From contig JAILAD010000047.1 in the NCBI GenBank assembly GCA_024681795.1, positions 1 to 36,660 of the forward strand: a DNA stretch of 36,660 nt, in the 5' to 3' direction. Position numbers and translations under genes: made by a program. This DNA comes from Lachnospiraceae bacterium. Lineage in GTDB: Bacteria > Bacillota > Clostridia > Lachnospirales > Lachnospiraceae. This document shows positions 24,264 to 33,662 of the stretch, one piece after another. Each line of letters starts with the position of its first letter. Position 1 is the stretch's first letter. The notes beneath the pieces are model-generated. The model worked only from the letters and a program-made list of their open reading frames with translations. It searched no databases and had not been told where the DNA came from.

Positions 24264-27200
24264 GTGAGTAAAAATTCACAGACAAAGAATACAAACATCA
24301 GAATCGCGATTATCGGTGGAATACTGGTAACCCTCATTCTTTTCGCAGGTACTGCATGGAATATCAGAAGTACCACGAAAGATACGAAGGATGCCATTCA
24401 TTCCGTCAGTTTTTTATATCTGGATGAGCTTGCCGGAAGGCGTGAACAGGTTGTTGAGAAGAACTTAAATGACAATATCCGGATTATTCACATTGCCGTG
24501 GAATCCCTGACAGAGGATGATTTAAGCGACATAAAGCACCTTCAGGATTTCCAGAAAAGAATGAAGGCACTTTTTCATCTTGAGAAATTCGCGTTTGTGG
24601 ACGAAAACGGTCTGATTTATACCTCACAGGGAACGCAGGACAATATTGACGAATATGATTTTGATTACAGGAATATTGACGGGCGGAGATTTTTGTAAAA
24701 GACATTGAAACCGAAAACAAAAAGGTCATTATTGCGGTTCCGGTCAATCATATTCCGTTTGAAGGACAGAAACTTGTCGCATGTTTTATGGAAAAAACAA
24801 TGGACGAGATGCTTTAGGGAGTGTCCATTTCTTCCGACGAAAGAAATTCTACTTTCTGTAATATTTATTCTGCGGAGGGTATTTCCTTAAGCGATATCAT
24901 TTTAAGCGGTCAGGCGGATGTCAGCAATCTTTTTACGGCACTGGAAAAAGCGGAATTTGACAAAGGGTTTTCACTGGAAAACGTAAAGCGCGATTTTGCC
25001 GAGGGGAAACAGGGAGTCATTTCTTTTACCTATAACGGAATTCAGGAAACGCTTAGTTATTATCCGGTTGACGGAACGGACTGGATGCTTACATACCTGA
25101 TTCGGGAAAGCATTGTGAGCGACCGTATTTCCTACGTGTCGAGAGCAACCGTTGTAAGATGTCTGATGCTGTCTCTTCTGACGGCGGCGGTTCTGCTTGT
25201 CATGGTGTTAATCATGGTTTATCAGACAAAGAGAAATGCGCTTCTTATGATTGAAAAGGAAACCGCCGAGACGAAGAGCAGGGTAAAGCAGGAGGAACTG
25301 GAAGAACGTCTGAAACTCCAGGAAGAAATCCTGAACCAAAAGAAACAGGGAGAAGAGCAGGACCGTATGATTACGGCACTTGCTTCGGATTACTGGAGCG
25401 TATACTATCTTGAACTTGATATGGGAACCGGTGTCTGCTATCGTCAGCATGCCGATATCGAAAACGGACTGAATGCCGGAGACAGATTTAATTATCTTGA
25501 AAAACTGCAGCTTTATGCGGATGAAAACGTGAAAGAAGAATTCCGGAAGGAATTTATGGAATTTGTTCAGCCTGACAATATAAGGGAAGGCTTAAAAGAG
25601 CAGCGGGTCATTGCATACCGTTATCTGGTTCACCGTCGTGGGAAAGATATTTATGAGGAAATCCGTTTTGCGGGAGTACGTCATCCCGAAGACAGGGAGG
25701 ATCATCTCGTCCACGCGGTCGGTGCCTGCTTCGTAAATGTGGATGCGGAAACCAGAAAGACCATGGAACAGAGCATCGCGCTTCAGGAAGCACTTTCCGC
25801 GGCGGAAGAAGCAAACCGCGCAAAGACGGCGTTCCTCTCCAATATGAGCCATGAAATCCGTACCCCGATGAATGCGATTATCGGATTAAACAGCATCATT
25901 TTGGGGGATCGGGAAATCTCCGAAAAGACCAGGGAATATTCGGAAAAAATCGGAACCAGCGCAAATCATCTGCTCGGCATTATCAATGACATTCTGGATA
26001 TGTCCCGGATCGAATCCGGAAGAATGATTATCAAGAAGGAAGAATTTTCCTTCCCCGAAATGCTGAAGTCGGTCAATACCTTAATCAGCGGACAGAGCCG
26101 TGAAAAGGGAATCAACTACGAATGTCGTTTGAATGGTAAAATCGATAATTACTATATCGGCGATGTTGTAAAGATTCGCCAGATTTTACTGAATATCCTC
26201 GGAAATGCCGTAAAATTCACCCCGGAAGGCGGCAATGTTACCATGCTGGTGGAGTATGTAAACCACTTTGACGGAAAAGCGACTTTATGCTTTACGATTC
26301 AGGATACCGGTGTGGGAATGAGTGAAGATTACCTGCCGAAGATTTTTGAGCCGTTCAGTCAGGAAGATTCTTCTTCCACAAACCGGTACGGAAACACCGG
26401 TCTCGGAATGCCCATAACAAAGAGCATGGTGGAACTGATGAACGGGCATATCGAGGTGGAAAGCAAAAAAGGTAAGGGAAGTACTTTTACGGTTACGATT
26501 ACCTTAACGGAATCGGATCATGAGGAGATTAAGACGGAGGACGATGTACTTCATCCTCACGAAATGAGCGTTCTGGTTATTGATGATGACGAGGTGGCAT
26601 GCGAACACGCAAAGGTTGTTCTCGGTCAGGTCGGAATGAAATGTGAGTCGGTTACCTCCGGAGAAGAAGGCATAGAGGCGGTTCGTTTAAGACACGGAAG
26701 AAGGGATAATTACAGTCTGATTCTGGTTGACTGGAAAATGCCCGGACTTGACGGTGTTGAAACCACGAAAAGAATACGTGAAATCGTGGGTCATGAAACG
26801 CCGGTTATTATTCTGACCTCGTACAACTGGGATGACATTGCACAGACCGCAATCGATGCTGGTGTGGATACTTTTGTGGCAAAGCCTCTGTTTGCGGGAA
26901 CCGTTATGGATGAATTTAAGGAGGCATTCCGCAGAAAGAACGAAAAATTCGCCAAACCGAAGGTGGATTTGACCGGTCTGAGAGTCCTTCTTGCGGAGGA
27001 TATGCCGGTCAATGCCGAAATTATGGTGATGGTTTTGGGAATGCGTGAAATCGAAGCGGAAATAGCGGAAAACGGACGAATCGCACTGGATATGTATTCC
27101 TCTCATCCGGCAGGGTATTATGATGCAATTCTTATGGATATGCGTATGCCGGAAATGGACGGACTTGAGGCTACCAGGCGGATTCGTGCAACCGAGAAGG

Positions 27201-27355
27201 AAGATGCGAAGACGATTCCGATCATAGCATTGACGGCGAACGCATTTGACGAAGACGTACAGAGAAGTCTGCAGGCGGGACTGAATGCACATTTAAGCAA
27301 ACCCGTGGAGCCGGATGCCCTTTTTGAGACGCTGGAAAGTCTGATTAAAAAATAA
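24264..27355 (+). pseudogene. Hybrid histidine kinase, frameshift plus in-frame TAG
   Basis: Corrected, a 1030-residue hybrid kinase. It starts at a GTG behind GGGGGG. Order: helix (about 12-32), extracytoplasmic sensor region (about 33-290), second helix (about 300-325), a coiled coil (about 330-375), a PAS-like part, then HisKA with FLSNMSHEIRTPMN (phosphoacceptor His530), HATPase with DTGVGMSEDYLPKIFEPF and NTGLGMPITK, and two receivers (about 768-890 with LILVDWKMP; about 905-1028 with AILMDMRMPEMDG). A frameshift at the T5 run 24690-24694 (one T restores the frame) and a TAG at 24815-24817 (ML-TAG-GV, probably CAG before) lie in the sensor. The kinase core is open from 24821, so a truncated kinase with no first helix could only be made by internal initiation. 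It would phosphorylate its receivers and, through the Hpt of its neighbour, the REC-EAL protein. Confidence 0.78.
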
Positions 27356-27418
27356 GCCGGTGCGGAAAAACGATTAAGATAAGATAAGGATTAAGAAGGA
27401 AACAGGATTTATACCGAA

Positions 27419-29656
27419 ATGTCCGGAAATAATTTGAAAAAACCGAAGAATAAGGGAATTGCAAAAGTCCCGGTTGTGATGCAGATGGAGGCCATGGAAT
27501 GCGGCGCTGCATCTCTTCGCATGATTCTTGCCTATTACGGAAAATGGATAGACCTCGCAACCTTAAGGGATGACTGCGGCGTTTCGAGGGATGGTCAGAA
27601 ACTGTCCAAAGTAGTAAAAACCGCGGAAATTTACGGGCTTTCCTATAAGGCATACCGGTACCGGAGCGAAACGCTGTATAAAGAGGCAACCTTCCCCTGT
27701 ATTGTACACTGGAGGGGTGCTCATTTTGTGGTAGTCTGCGGAGTAACCCGGAACAGGGTTGTCGTAAACGATCCCGCTCTCGGCAGGGTAATCTATACCA
27801 AAGAGCAGTTCGAGGCCAATTACACGAATATGTGTGTCATGTTCGAGCCGACGGAACAATTTAAACCATCCGGAAAAAAAGTGGAGCCGGTTTCCTATAT
27901 TCTTCAAAGACTGAAAAAACACAAAGCCGCAGTCATTTTTATGGCACTGACCACGATACTGATTTCTTCCATCCACATTATGCAGCCCGGCCTGATGCGT
28001 TATTATGTGGACAATCTGATATTTGATCAGGGCGACTCAAATGCAAAGCAAGTGACATGGGATATTTTGGGACCGAATTTTTCTTTCGGTTATTCGGATG
28101 CACTGGCGTTTTTCATGGGCATATTTTTTCTGCTTGCCGTATTGGAACTTGCAGTCGGAATTGTTTCTGCAATCGTCAGATTCCGTCTTTTCGGATTTAT
28201 TACCATAAAGAATGACACCGAATATATGAATCATCTTTTTCATCTTCCGGAAAAATTCTTTTTCCAAAGAGACGTAGGAGATCTTCAACAGCGCAAACAG
28301 GCGAATTCCACTATATCGGAAACCATGATTAATCTTGTCATTCCGCTTGCACTGAATATTGCCATGATGATTGTGTATGCGTTTGTCATGTTCCGTTATG
28401 ATTTCAGAATGGCGATTGTCGGTATTGTAACGCTTGTGATCAATATGGCGCTGGCAAACTATTCTTCTTTTAAACGTCTGAATATTTCAAGGGTAATGCG
28501 AACTGATTTCGGTAAATTTTATTCCTCCACAATCGGAACCATCAGCATGATGGAAACCATTAAGGCATCCGGTGCGGAAAACAGCAGTTTCTCTGCCTGG
28601 ACGGAAAATCAGTACAGGGTAGTGGAGGGAAAATCCCAATATAAAAAAGTGACAAACCGGATTAAGAATCTGATTGTTCTGGTCAATACCATTTCTTCCG
28701 GCGTTGCACTGGGGGTCGGGTGCTTTCTGATTGTCCGCGGAGATTTTACCATCGGTATGATGATGGCATTTCAGGGAATCTTTTCCGGGTTTATCGCACC
28801 TATGGGACAGTTGATTGACTCAGGTCAGCTGTTGAATGAAATGACCACGGATATCGAGCGTGTGGACGATGTCATGAACTATCCCGAATATCATCCCTTT
28901 GCCGAGGAAATTTCAAAAGAACAGGATTACGGAAAACTGAAGGGACATATCGAACTGAAAAACGTCACGTTCGGTTATTCTCCTTTGGAAGAACCTTTAA
29001 TCAAAGACCTGAATATCGATATAAAACCGGGCAGCAGGATTGCTTTTGTCGGAAAATCAGGCTGCGGCAAATCCACGATTGCCTCCCTGATTTCCGGAAT
29101 GTATGAACCCTGGAGCGGAGAGATTACCTATGACGGAAAAAGCCTAAAGGAAATTCCGGAAAAAGTATTCCGGGAATCCTTATCCATGGTAAACCAGAAT
29201 ATTATACTTTTTAAGGATACCATCGAAAACAATATCAAAATGTGGAATCCGCTGGTGGAAAATTATGAAATGGTTCTTGCTGCAAGGGATGCCTGTATTA
29301 CGGACGAGATTATGGAAAAACCGGGTGGTTTTGTTCATGTTATAAAGGATAACGGAGCGGATTTCTCCGGCGGGGAACGGCAGAGAATCGAAATCGCCAG
29401 GGCATTTGCAGTAAATCCGAGTGTGATGATTATGGACGAGGCAACCAGTGCGCTCGATGCGATTACCGAGCATAAAATAGTGGAAGCACTGAAGGCACAG
29501 GGCGTTACCTGTATTATCATTGCACACAGACTTTCCACGATTCGTGACTGCGATGAAATCATAGTACTGGAAAACGGTTCCGTAAAGGAGCGCGGAACCC
29601 ATGAAGAACTGATTCGGTTAAACGGCTCTTATAAAGAGCTGGTATCGGGGATGTAG
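27419..29656 (+). CDS. NHLP-type ABC exporter with C39 peptidase (peptidase/permease/ATPase)
   Basis: A 745-residue protein. Residues about 15-140 are a C39 peptidase that cuts leaders after GG: Gln22, Cys28 in MECGAAS, His102 in WRGAHFVVV and Asp118 in NDPALG are all present. A six-helix permease follows (about 165-480), then an ATPase (about 505-740) with Walker A GKSGCGKST, signature FSGGERQRIEIARA, Walker B VMIMDEATSALD and the switch His in IAHRLSTIRD. This is the NHLM_micro_ABC1 type (TIGR03796-like), which processes and exports Nif11/NHLP-leader peptides; the precursor lies two genes downstream. It starts 63 bases after the kinase with no terminator between. It ends in TAG and is followed after nine bases by its partner. 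Confidence 0.9.
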   Translation: MSGNNLKKPKNKGIAKVPVVMQMEAMECGAASLRMILAYYGKWIDLATLRDDCGVSRDGQKLSKVVKTAEIYGLSYKAYRYRSETLYKEATFPCIVHWRGAHFVVVCGVTRNRVVVNDPALGRVIYTKEQFEANYTNMCVMFEPTEQFKPSGKKVEPVSYILQRLKKHKAAVIFMALTTILISSIHIMQPGLMRYYVDNLIFDQGDSNAKQVTWDILGPNFSFGYSDALAFFMGIFFLLAVLELAVGIVSAIVRFRLFGFITIKNDTEYMNHLFHLPEKFFFQRDVGDLQQRKQANSTISETMINLVIPLALNIAMMIVYAFVMFRYDFRMAIVGIVTLVINMALANYSSFKRLNISRVMRTDFGKFYSSTIGTISMMETIKASGAENSSFSAWTENQYRVVEGKSQYKKVTNRIKNLIVLVNTISSGVALGVGCFLIVRGDFTIGMMMAFQGIFSGFIAPMGQLIDSGQLLNEMTTDIERVDDVMNYPEYHPFAEEISKEQDYGKLKGHIELKNVTFGYSPLEEPLIKDLNIDIKPGSRIAFVGKSGCGKSTIASLISGMYEPWSGEITYDGKSLKEIPEKVFRESLSMVNQNIILFKDTIENNIKMWNPLVENYEMVLAARDACITDEIMEKPGGFVHVIKDNGADFSGGERQRIEIARAFAVNPSVMIMDEATSALDAITEHKIVEALKAQGVTCIIIAHRLSTIRDCDEIIVLENGSVKERGTHEELIRLNGSYKELVSGM

Positions 29657-29665
29657 GGTGACTTT

Positions 29666-31852
29666 ATGAGTTTGTTTGATGAAGAAATCCGTGATTTGGA
29701 GCAATACGAAAAAACTGTATATGACGACTCCCTGGCTTCTTTAAAAAGTGCCGTAACCGGGAAGTTTCACCGGTTGAAAATGGAGGATTCCTCAGAAAGG
29801 ATTTATCCTGTTCTGGAGGAAATACTTGCATTCTACAAAATTAAAATGGAATGGGTGGCAAAAAGAAATCTGGAGTTTGAGGAACAGCTGACCTTTCTTT
29901 TAAAACCGTACGGAATGATGTGGAGATTTGTTGCTTCGGATTCCGAATGGTATAAGGAAGACCACGGTCCGATGGTGGCAACCCTTGCTGACGGGCGGAT
30001 TGTGGCTGTCCTGCCGAGAAGCGGCCGGTATGTCTATAAAGATCCGGATACCGGAGCCGTAATTTTTGTGAGGAAGGAGAATGCTTCCTGTTTTACGGGG
30101 AATCTTTATGAAGTATTTCTCGGTTTACCGAGCAGAAAACTGAAGTTTGCAGACGTTCTCAGGTTTATCTTTGCGTCCCTGCGTGTGGGAAATATCGTTC
30201 AGATTTTCCTGTTTACGGATTTCTTTATTATGCTCGGATCCGCGTTTCCCGAGCTGACTTCTTTTCTTTTAAATACGGTCGAACCCGGTGGAAAGCAGGG
30301 GATAATCTTTGCCGTATTACTGGTTTATTTTTTTGCTGCAATCGTAAGATTTCTGTTCGGATGGTTCCGTGATGAAATTCTGCATAAAAAGGTGACGAGC
30401 ATTTCAAAAAATTTCCAGATTGCGGTTATGATGCGACTTTACTTTATTCCGGTCAGTGAACTGTCAAACAATCCGGTCGGCGAACTCGGAAATCATGTCA
30501 TGAAAACGGAAGAACTCATGTATACGATTCTTTCCGGCGGAGTGACGTTTATTCTGTCAGCGTTTTTCTCGCTGTCTTATCTGATCTCAATCAGGAATAT
30601 TTCGGAGATGCTTTACAAAGGCCTTAGCGGTTTCATTTTCCGGATTGTCTTTGTTTTTCTGATTGCCGCAGCGGTTCAGTATTTTGTATCAAGGGATGCG
30701 CTTCGCTATAAGGCGGAGGAAGACAGCTTGTCGCTCAGTCTTCTTCGCGGAATGCAGAAAATTACACTGACCGGTTCCGGGAAAAGAGCATTTGTCCGCT
30801 GGTCGGAAAGTTATAAAAGAAGTGCGGTCAACCGCTACAGACCGCCGATTTTCCTGCGTCTCGCACAGCCGATTGCCACAGCCGTCATTGCGCTCGCGAC
30901 TTATTCTATTTATTTGCTTATTTCGGATCAGCATATACCGGCTACGGATTTTTATCGTGTTTATTCCCTTTTCGGTCTGATTGCGGGATTTTTGACCGAG
31001 GCGGGCGTCCAGGCAATATCCATGGCATCCGCACTTCCTGTTTTTGAACTTTTAAAACCGGTATTCAAAACGGAGACGGAAAATACGGGGGAGCGGATTA
31101 CAATTGAAAAAACAAACGGATATGTTTCCGTAAAGGGTGTCGGTTTTAAGTATACCGAAGACGGTAAGAAGGTGCTGGACGGCTTAAGTTTTGACGTGGA
31201 AAGAGGAGAGTATGTTGCCCTGGTCGGCAAATCCGGATGCGGTAAATCCACGGTAATCCGAATTCTTTTGGGCTTCGAGGAACCCTTAAGCGGAGATGTA
31301 TTTTATAACGGACAGCCGCTTCACTCACTGGATTTAAGATCCGTCAGAAAAAACATCGGAACGGTATTACAGGGCGGGACCGTGATTCGCGGTACGATTG
31401 AGGAAAATATCAAGCTGAATAATGCACGCCTTACGGAAGAAGAAGTATGGGAAGCCGTTAAAATCGCAGGGCTGGAAGATGATATCATTGCCCTTCCCCT
31501 CGGCCTTAAAACGCCTCTTCCTTACGGCGGAACCGGAATGTCCGGCGGCCAGATCCAGAAAATCATGATTGCGAGGGCAGTGGCGAATCATCCGAGTATT
31601 CTGATTTTTGACGAGGCAACTTCCGCCCTTGACAACATCAGCCAGATGCACATCACGGAAGCACTCGACCATCTGGACTGTACGCGTATTGTGGTGGCGC
31701 ACCGTCTGTCCACGATTGAAAACTGCGACAGAATTCTCGTTATGGAGGACGGAAAAATAGTGGAAGAGGGCGATTACCATACGCTTATGAGCAAAAACGG
31801 ATTCTTTACCGAACTGGTAAAGCGGCAGAAACTGGAAGATGTCACAGGTTGA
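29666..31852 (+). CDS. NHLP-type ABC exporter, permease/ATPase subunit
   Basis: A 728-residue partner of the preceding exporter (NHLM_micro_ABC2, TIGR03797-like). The N-terminal part (about 1-165) is a soluble domain typical of this subunit (PYGMMWRFVASDSEWYKE); it has no C39 catalytic Cys. The permease (about 170-430) and ATPase (about 480-720) follow, with Walker A GKSGCGKST, signature MSGGQIQKIMIARA, Walker B ILIFDEATSALD and VAHRLSTIEN. The two subunits should form a heterodimer in which the first cleaves. Its gene ends just before the promoter of the precursor, so expression of the exporter and the peptide can be set apart. Confidence 0.88.
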   Translation: MSLFDEEIRDLEQYEKTVYDDSLASLKSAVTGKFHRLKMEDSSERIYPVLEEILAFYKIKMEWVAKRNLEFEEQLTFLLKPYGMMWRFVASDSEWYKEDHGPMVATLADGRIVAVLPRSGRYVYKDPDTGAVIFVRKENASCFTGNLYEVFLGLPSRKLKFADVLRFIFASLRVGNIVQIFLFTDFFIMLGSAFPELTSFLLNTVEPGGKQGIIFAVLLVYFFAAIVRFLFGWFRDEILHKKVTSISKNFQIAVMMRLYFIPVSELSNNPVGELGNHVMKTEELMYTILSGGVTFILSAFFSLSYLISIRNISEMLYKGLSGFIFRIVFVFLIAAAVQYFVSRDALRYKAEEDSLSLSLLRGMQKITLTGSGKRAFVRWSESYKRSAVNRYRPPIFLRLAQPIATAVIALATYSIYLLISDQHIPATDFYRVYSLFGLIAGFLTEAGVQAISMASALPVFELLKPVFKTETENTGERITIEKTNGYVSVKGVGFKYTEDGKKVLDGLSFDVERGEYVALVGKSGCGKSTVIRILLGFEEPLSGDVFYNGQPLHSLDLRSVRKNIGTVLQGGTVIRGTIEENIKLNNARLTEEEVWEAVKIAGLEDDIIALPLGLKTPLPYGGTGMSGGQIQKIMIARAVANHPSILIFDEATSALDNISQMHITEALDHLDCTRIVVAHRLSTIENCDRILVMEDGKIVEEGDYHTLMSKNGFFTELVKRQKLEDVTG

Positions 31853-31858
31853 TTTTAC

Positions 31859-31887
31859 TTGTAAAACGGATGAAAAAAAGGTATAAT
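31859..31887 (+). promoter_or_regulatory. Strong promoter of the precursor peptide gene
   Basis: TTGTAA (31859-31864) and a perfect TATAAT (31882-31887) with the ideal 17-base spacer. It starts seven bases after the stop of the exporter gene and serves the precursor at 31936, which has an ideal AAGGAGGG ribosome site. Confidence 0.75.
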
Positions 31888-31935
31888 AACAAAGTAATAT
31901 TTAATAGTACACGTCAGTAAAGGAGGGATACGACA

Positions 31936-32175
31936 GTGAACGCAGAAGTAATGGAAATTTTAAAAAATATTCCGAAGGATAAAGTAAAAGATTTAATCCA
32001 GCTTGCATCCAAAGAAGAGAATGTTGAAGGTATCGTAAAGATTGCCAATGATAACGGCATCAAGATTACCAATGAGCAGGCAGAAGCAGTATTAAAGGCA
32101 TTCAGCGAGAAGGTTGCCGTATCGGGCGACGATCTTGACAAGGTAAGCGGCGGGTCCGGCTGCGGCGGATGCTGA
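31936..32175 (+). CDS. Nif11-like RiPP precursor with a six-residue Cys-Gly core
   Basis: A 79-residue precursor. It starts at a GTG with GGAGG nine bases upstream; the next ATG (31951) has no such site. Residues 1-73 are a leader of the Nif11/NHLP kind: helical, with EEIVKIANDNGIKI-like spacing (VEGIVKIANDNGIKITNEQA) and the closing SGDDLDKVSGG double-glycine site. The core is what remains after GG: Ser74-Gly-Cys-Gly-Gly-Cys79, ending at the TGA. A core of six residues with two Cys and three Gly is extremely short. The leader is followed by a hairpin terminator and three radical SAM enzymes, and preceded by C39 and ABC genes that recognise such leaders, so export and cleavage after GG are well supported; the modification is not known. 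Confidence 0.85.
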   Translation: MNAEVMEILKNIPKDKVKDLIQLASKEENVEGIVKIANDNGIKITNEQAEAVLKAFSEKVAVSGDDLDKVSGGSGCGGC

Positions 32176-32203
32176 TGTTATTGTAAGAAAAGTTGAATTC
32201 TCA

Positions 32204-32247
32204 GACAGGGAAAATGAATGAATCATTTCATTTTCCCTGTCTTTGTT
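32204..32247 (+). terminator. Strong hairpin terminator after the precursor
   Basis: GACAGGGAAAATGA (32204-32217) pairs perfectly with TCATTTTCCCTGTC (32228-32241), followed by a T-rich tail (TTTGTT). It lies between the precursor and the first radical SAM gene and would attenuate readthrough into the enzymes. The 140-base gap holds no second precursor. Confidence 0.88.
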
Positions 32248-32315
32248 ATAGCGGCAGGGTCCGTATGCGGGCGGACATGGGAGTACGGATTTAAGCGGGG
32301 CGGCAAAACGGCGAT

Positions 32316-33644
32316 ATGAACGGAATCAGGGAATATATACAGTCAAAATATATTCATAAAGTCTGGGATGCGGAAAACGAAAGGTATATTCTTTACAGTT
32401 TTCGCACCGGAAAATTCGTGGCGTTAAACGAGCTTCAGATGCTGATTTATGAAAACGGTCCGTTTAAGGAACTGAGTTCCGGACTGTTACGGGAACTGTA
32501 TTCGGCGGGATTTCTGACCGACGGCGATGAATACGAAAGCCTGAAAGAGCGTCAGAAAAAAAGGCAGGAAGAGGATAAAGACGTGCATCTGATTATCGCT
32601 CCGACCATGGCCTGCAATTTTTCCTGTTCATACTGTATCGAAACGGGACAGTTAAGAAACGGAAGAATGGATGAGGATACATCGGATGCGGTAATCCGGT
32701 TTGCGGAAAAACTGCTTGAGGATGCGGATGCCGAAACCTTAAGCGTGATCTGGTTCGGCGGAGAGCCGCTTCTGGAAACCGGGATAATCGGTAAAATCAG
32801 CAAAGAGCTGATTTCTCTTTGTGACAGAAGAGGAATCTTTTACGAGGCAGCCGTTTATACGAACGGTTATTTCCTGTCGGAAAAGAATATCCGGTTGCTG
32901 GAAGAATGCAGGGTGAAAAATATCCGGATTTCCATGGACGGAAGCAGGAAAAGTCACGATGCCATGCGGTATCTGAAATCGGGAGCGGGAAGCTACGACC
33001 GGATTATGGAGAATCTGGAGATTTCCACCGCTATTCAGTACCGGATCCGCTGTAATCTGACGAAGGCCAATCTCGACGAATATGAAGTTCTTGTAAGGAA
33101 TCTGAAGGCCATCCGGGAAAAAAGCGGAAATACCATATACGTGACACCCGAACGCATGCGAGTGGAAAAAGAGGTGTCAGGTGATTTAAAAGAACTGGAA
33201 CTGCCTTATGAAGAATATTATGAGGCTTACCTGAAACTGAAGGATTTAAAGGTCTGTGCGGAACCGGATACCGCATCGGATGCCCTTCGCGGAAAGAAGC
33301 ACGGGCAGGTCTGCAACGCTGTCAGAAAATATTCGTTCTGCATTGATGAAAAAGGAAATATATATAAATGCAACTGGTTTTTCGGAATGCAGGAGCACGT
33401 CATCGGAACCGTTTTTGATGCGACACCGGAGTCCCTACGGGAGACGGAAGAAGGAAGAATGTTTCTGGAAAGCAGAATTGCCGGACGGGAGAAATGCAGG
33501 GGATGCAAAATGCTTCCGATCTGTCTCGGAAGATGTATTCACAGTTGGGGAATCGAAGGAAAATACGACTGCAACCGCCGGATTAACCGGCTGGATGAGA
33601 CCGTTCTTCAGGCATACAATGAACTTGAGAAAAGCAAAGGATAA
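32316..33644 (+). CDS. Radical SAM/SPASM peptide maturase (first)
   Basis: A 442-residue enzyme. The N-terminal part (about 1-85) resembles a peptide-recognition region with FRTGKFVALNELQMLIYENG; the radical SAM core (about 90-300) begins with CNFSCSYC, the CxxxCxxC cluster site (Cys100, 104, 107), and has FGGEPLLE and VYTNGYFL. The C-terminal SPASM part (about 330-425) carries CNAVRKYSFC, the CxxC of CRGCKM and CLGRC, for auxiliary Fe-S clusters. Such enzymes form thioether, carbon-carbon or other radical links in precursor peptides. The ATG at 32316 lacks a clear ribosome site (GGGGCGG is the only candidate), so translation may be weak or the start may lie elsewhere. It follows the precursor terminator and is 18 bases from the next gene. 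Confidence 0.85.
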   Translation: MNGIREYIQSKYIHKVWDAENERYILYSFRTGKFVALNELQMLIYENGPFKELSSGLLRELYSAGFLTDGDEYESLKERQKKRQEEDKDVHLIIAPTMACNFSCSYCIETGQLRNGRMDEDTSDAVIRFAEKLLEDADAETLSVIWFGGEPLLETGIIGKISKELISLCDRRGIFYEAAVYTNGYFLSEKNIRLLEECRVKNIRISMDGSRKSHDAMRYLKSGAGSYDRIMENLEISTAIQYRIRCNLTKANLDEYEVLVRNLKAIREKSGNTIYVTPERMRVEKEVSGDLKELELPYEEYYEAYLKLKDLKVCAEPDTASDALRGKKHGQVCNAVRKYSFCIDEKGNIYKCNWFFGMQEHVIGTVFDATPESLRETEEGRMFLESRIAGREKCRGCKMLPICLGRCIHSWGIEGKYDCNRRINRLDETVLQAYNELEKSKG

Positions 33645-33662
33645 TGAGCAAAGGATAAAAAG

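Noticed and set aside
22578..27355. Recoding of TAG as an amino acid
   Set aside because: TAG is the normal end of the DUF4026 gene (21163-21165) and of the first ABC gene (29654-29656), where the protein ends agree with the families; frameshifts in the same genes also favour decay.
32176..32315. A second precursor peptide between the terminator and the first maturase
   Set aside because: No open frame with a ribosome site and a double-glycine end is present in this gap.
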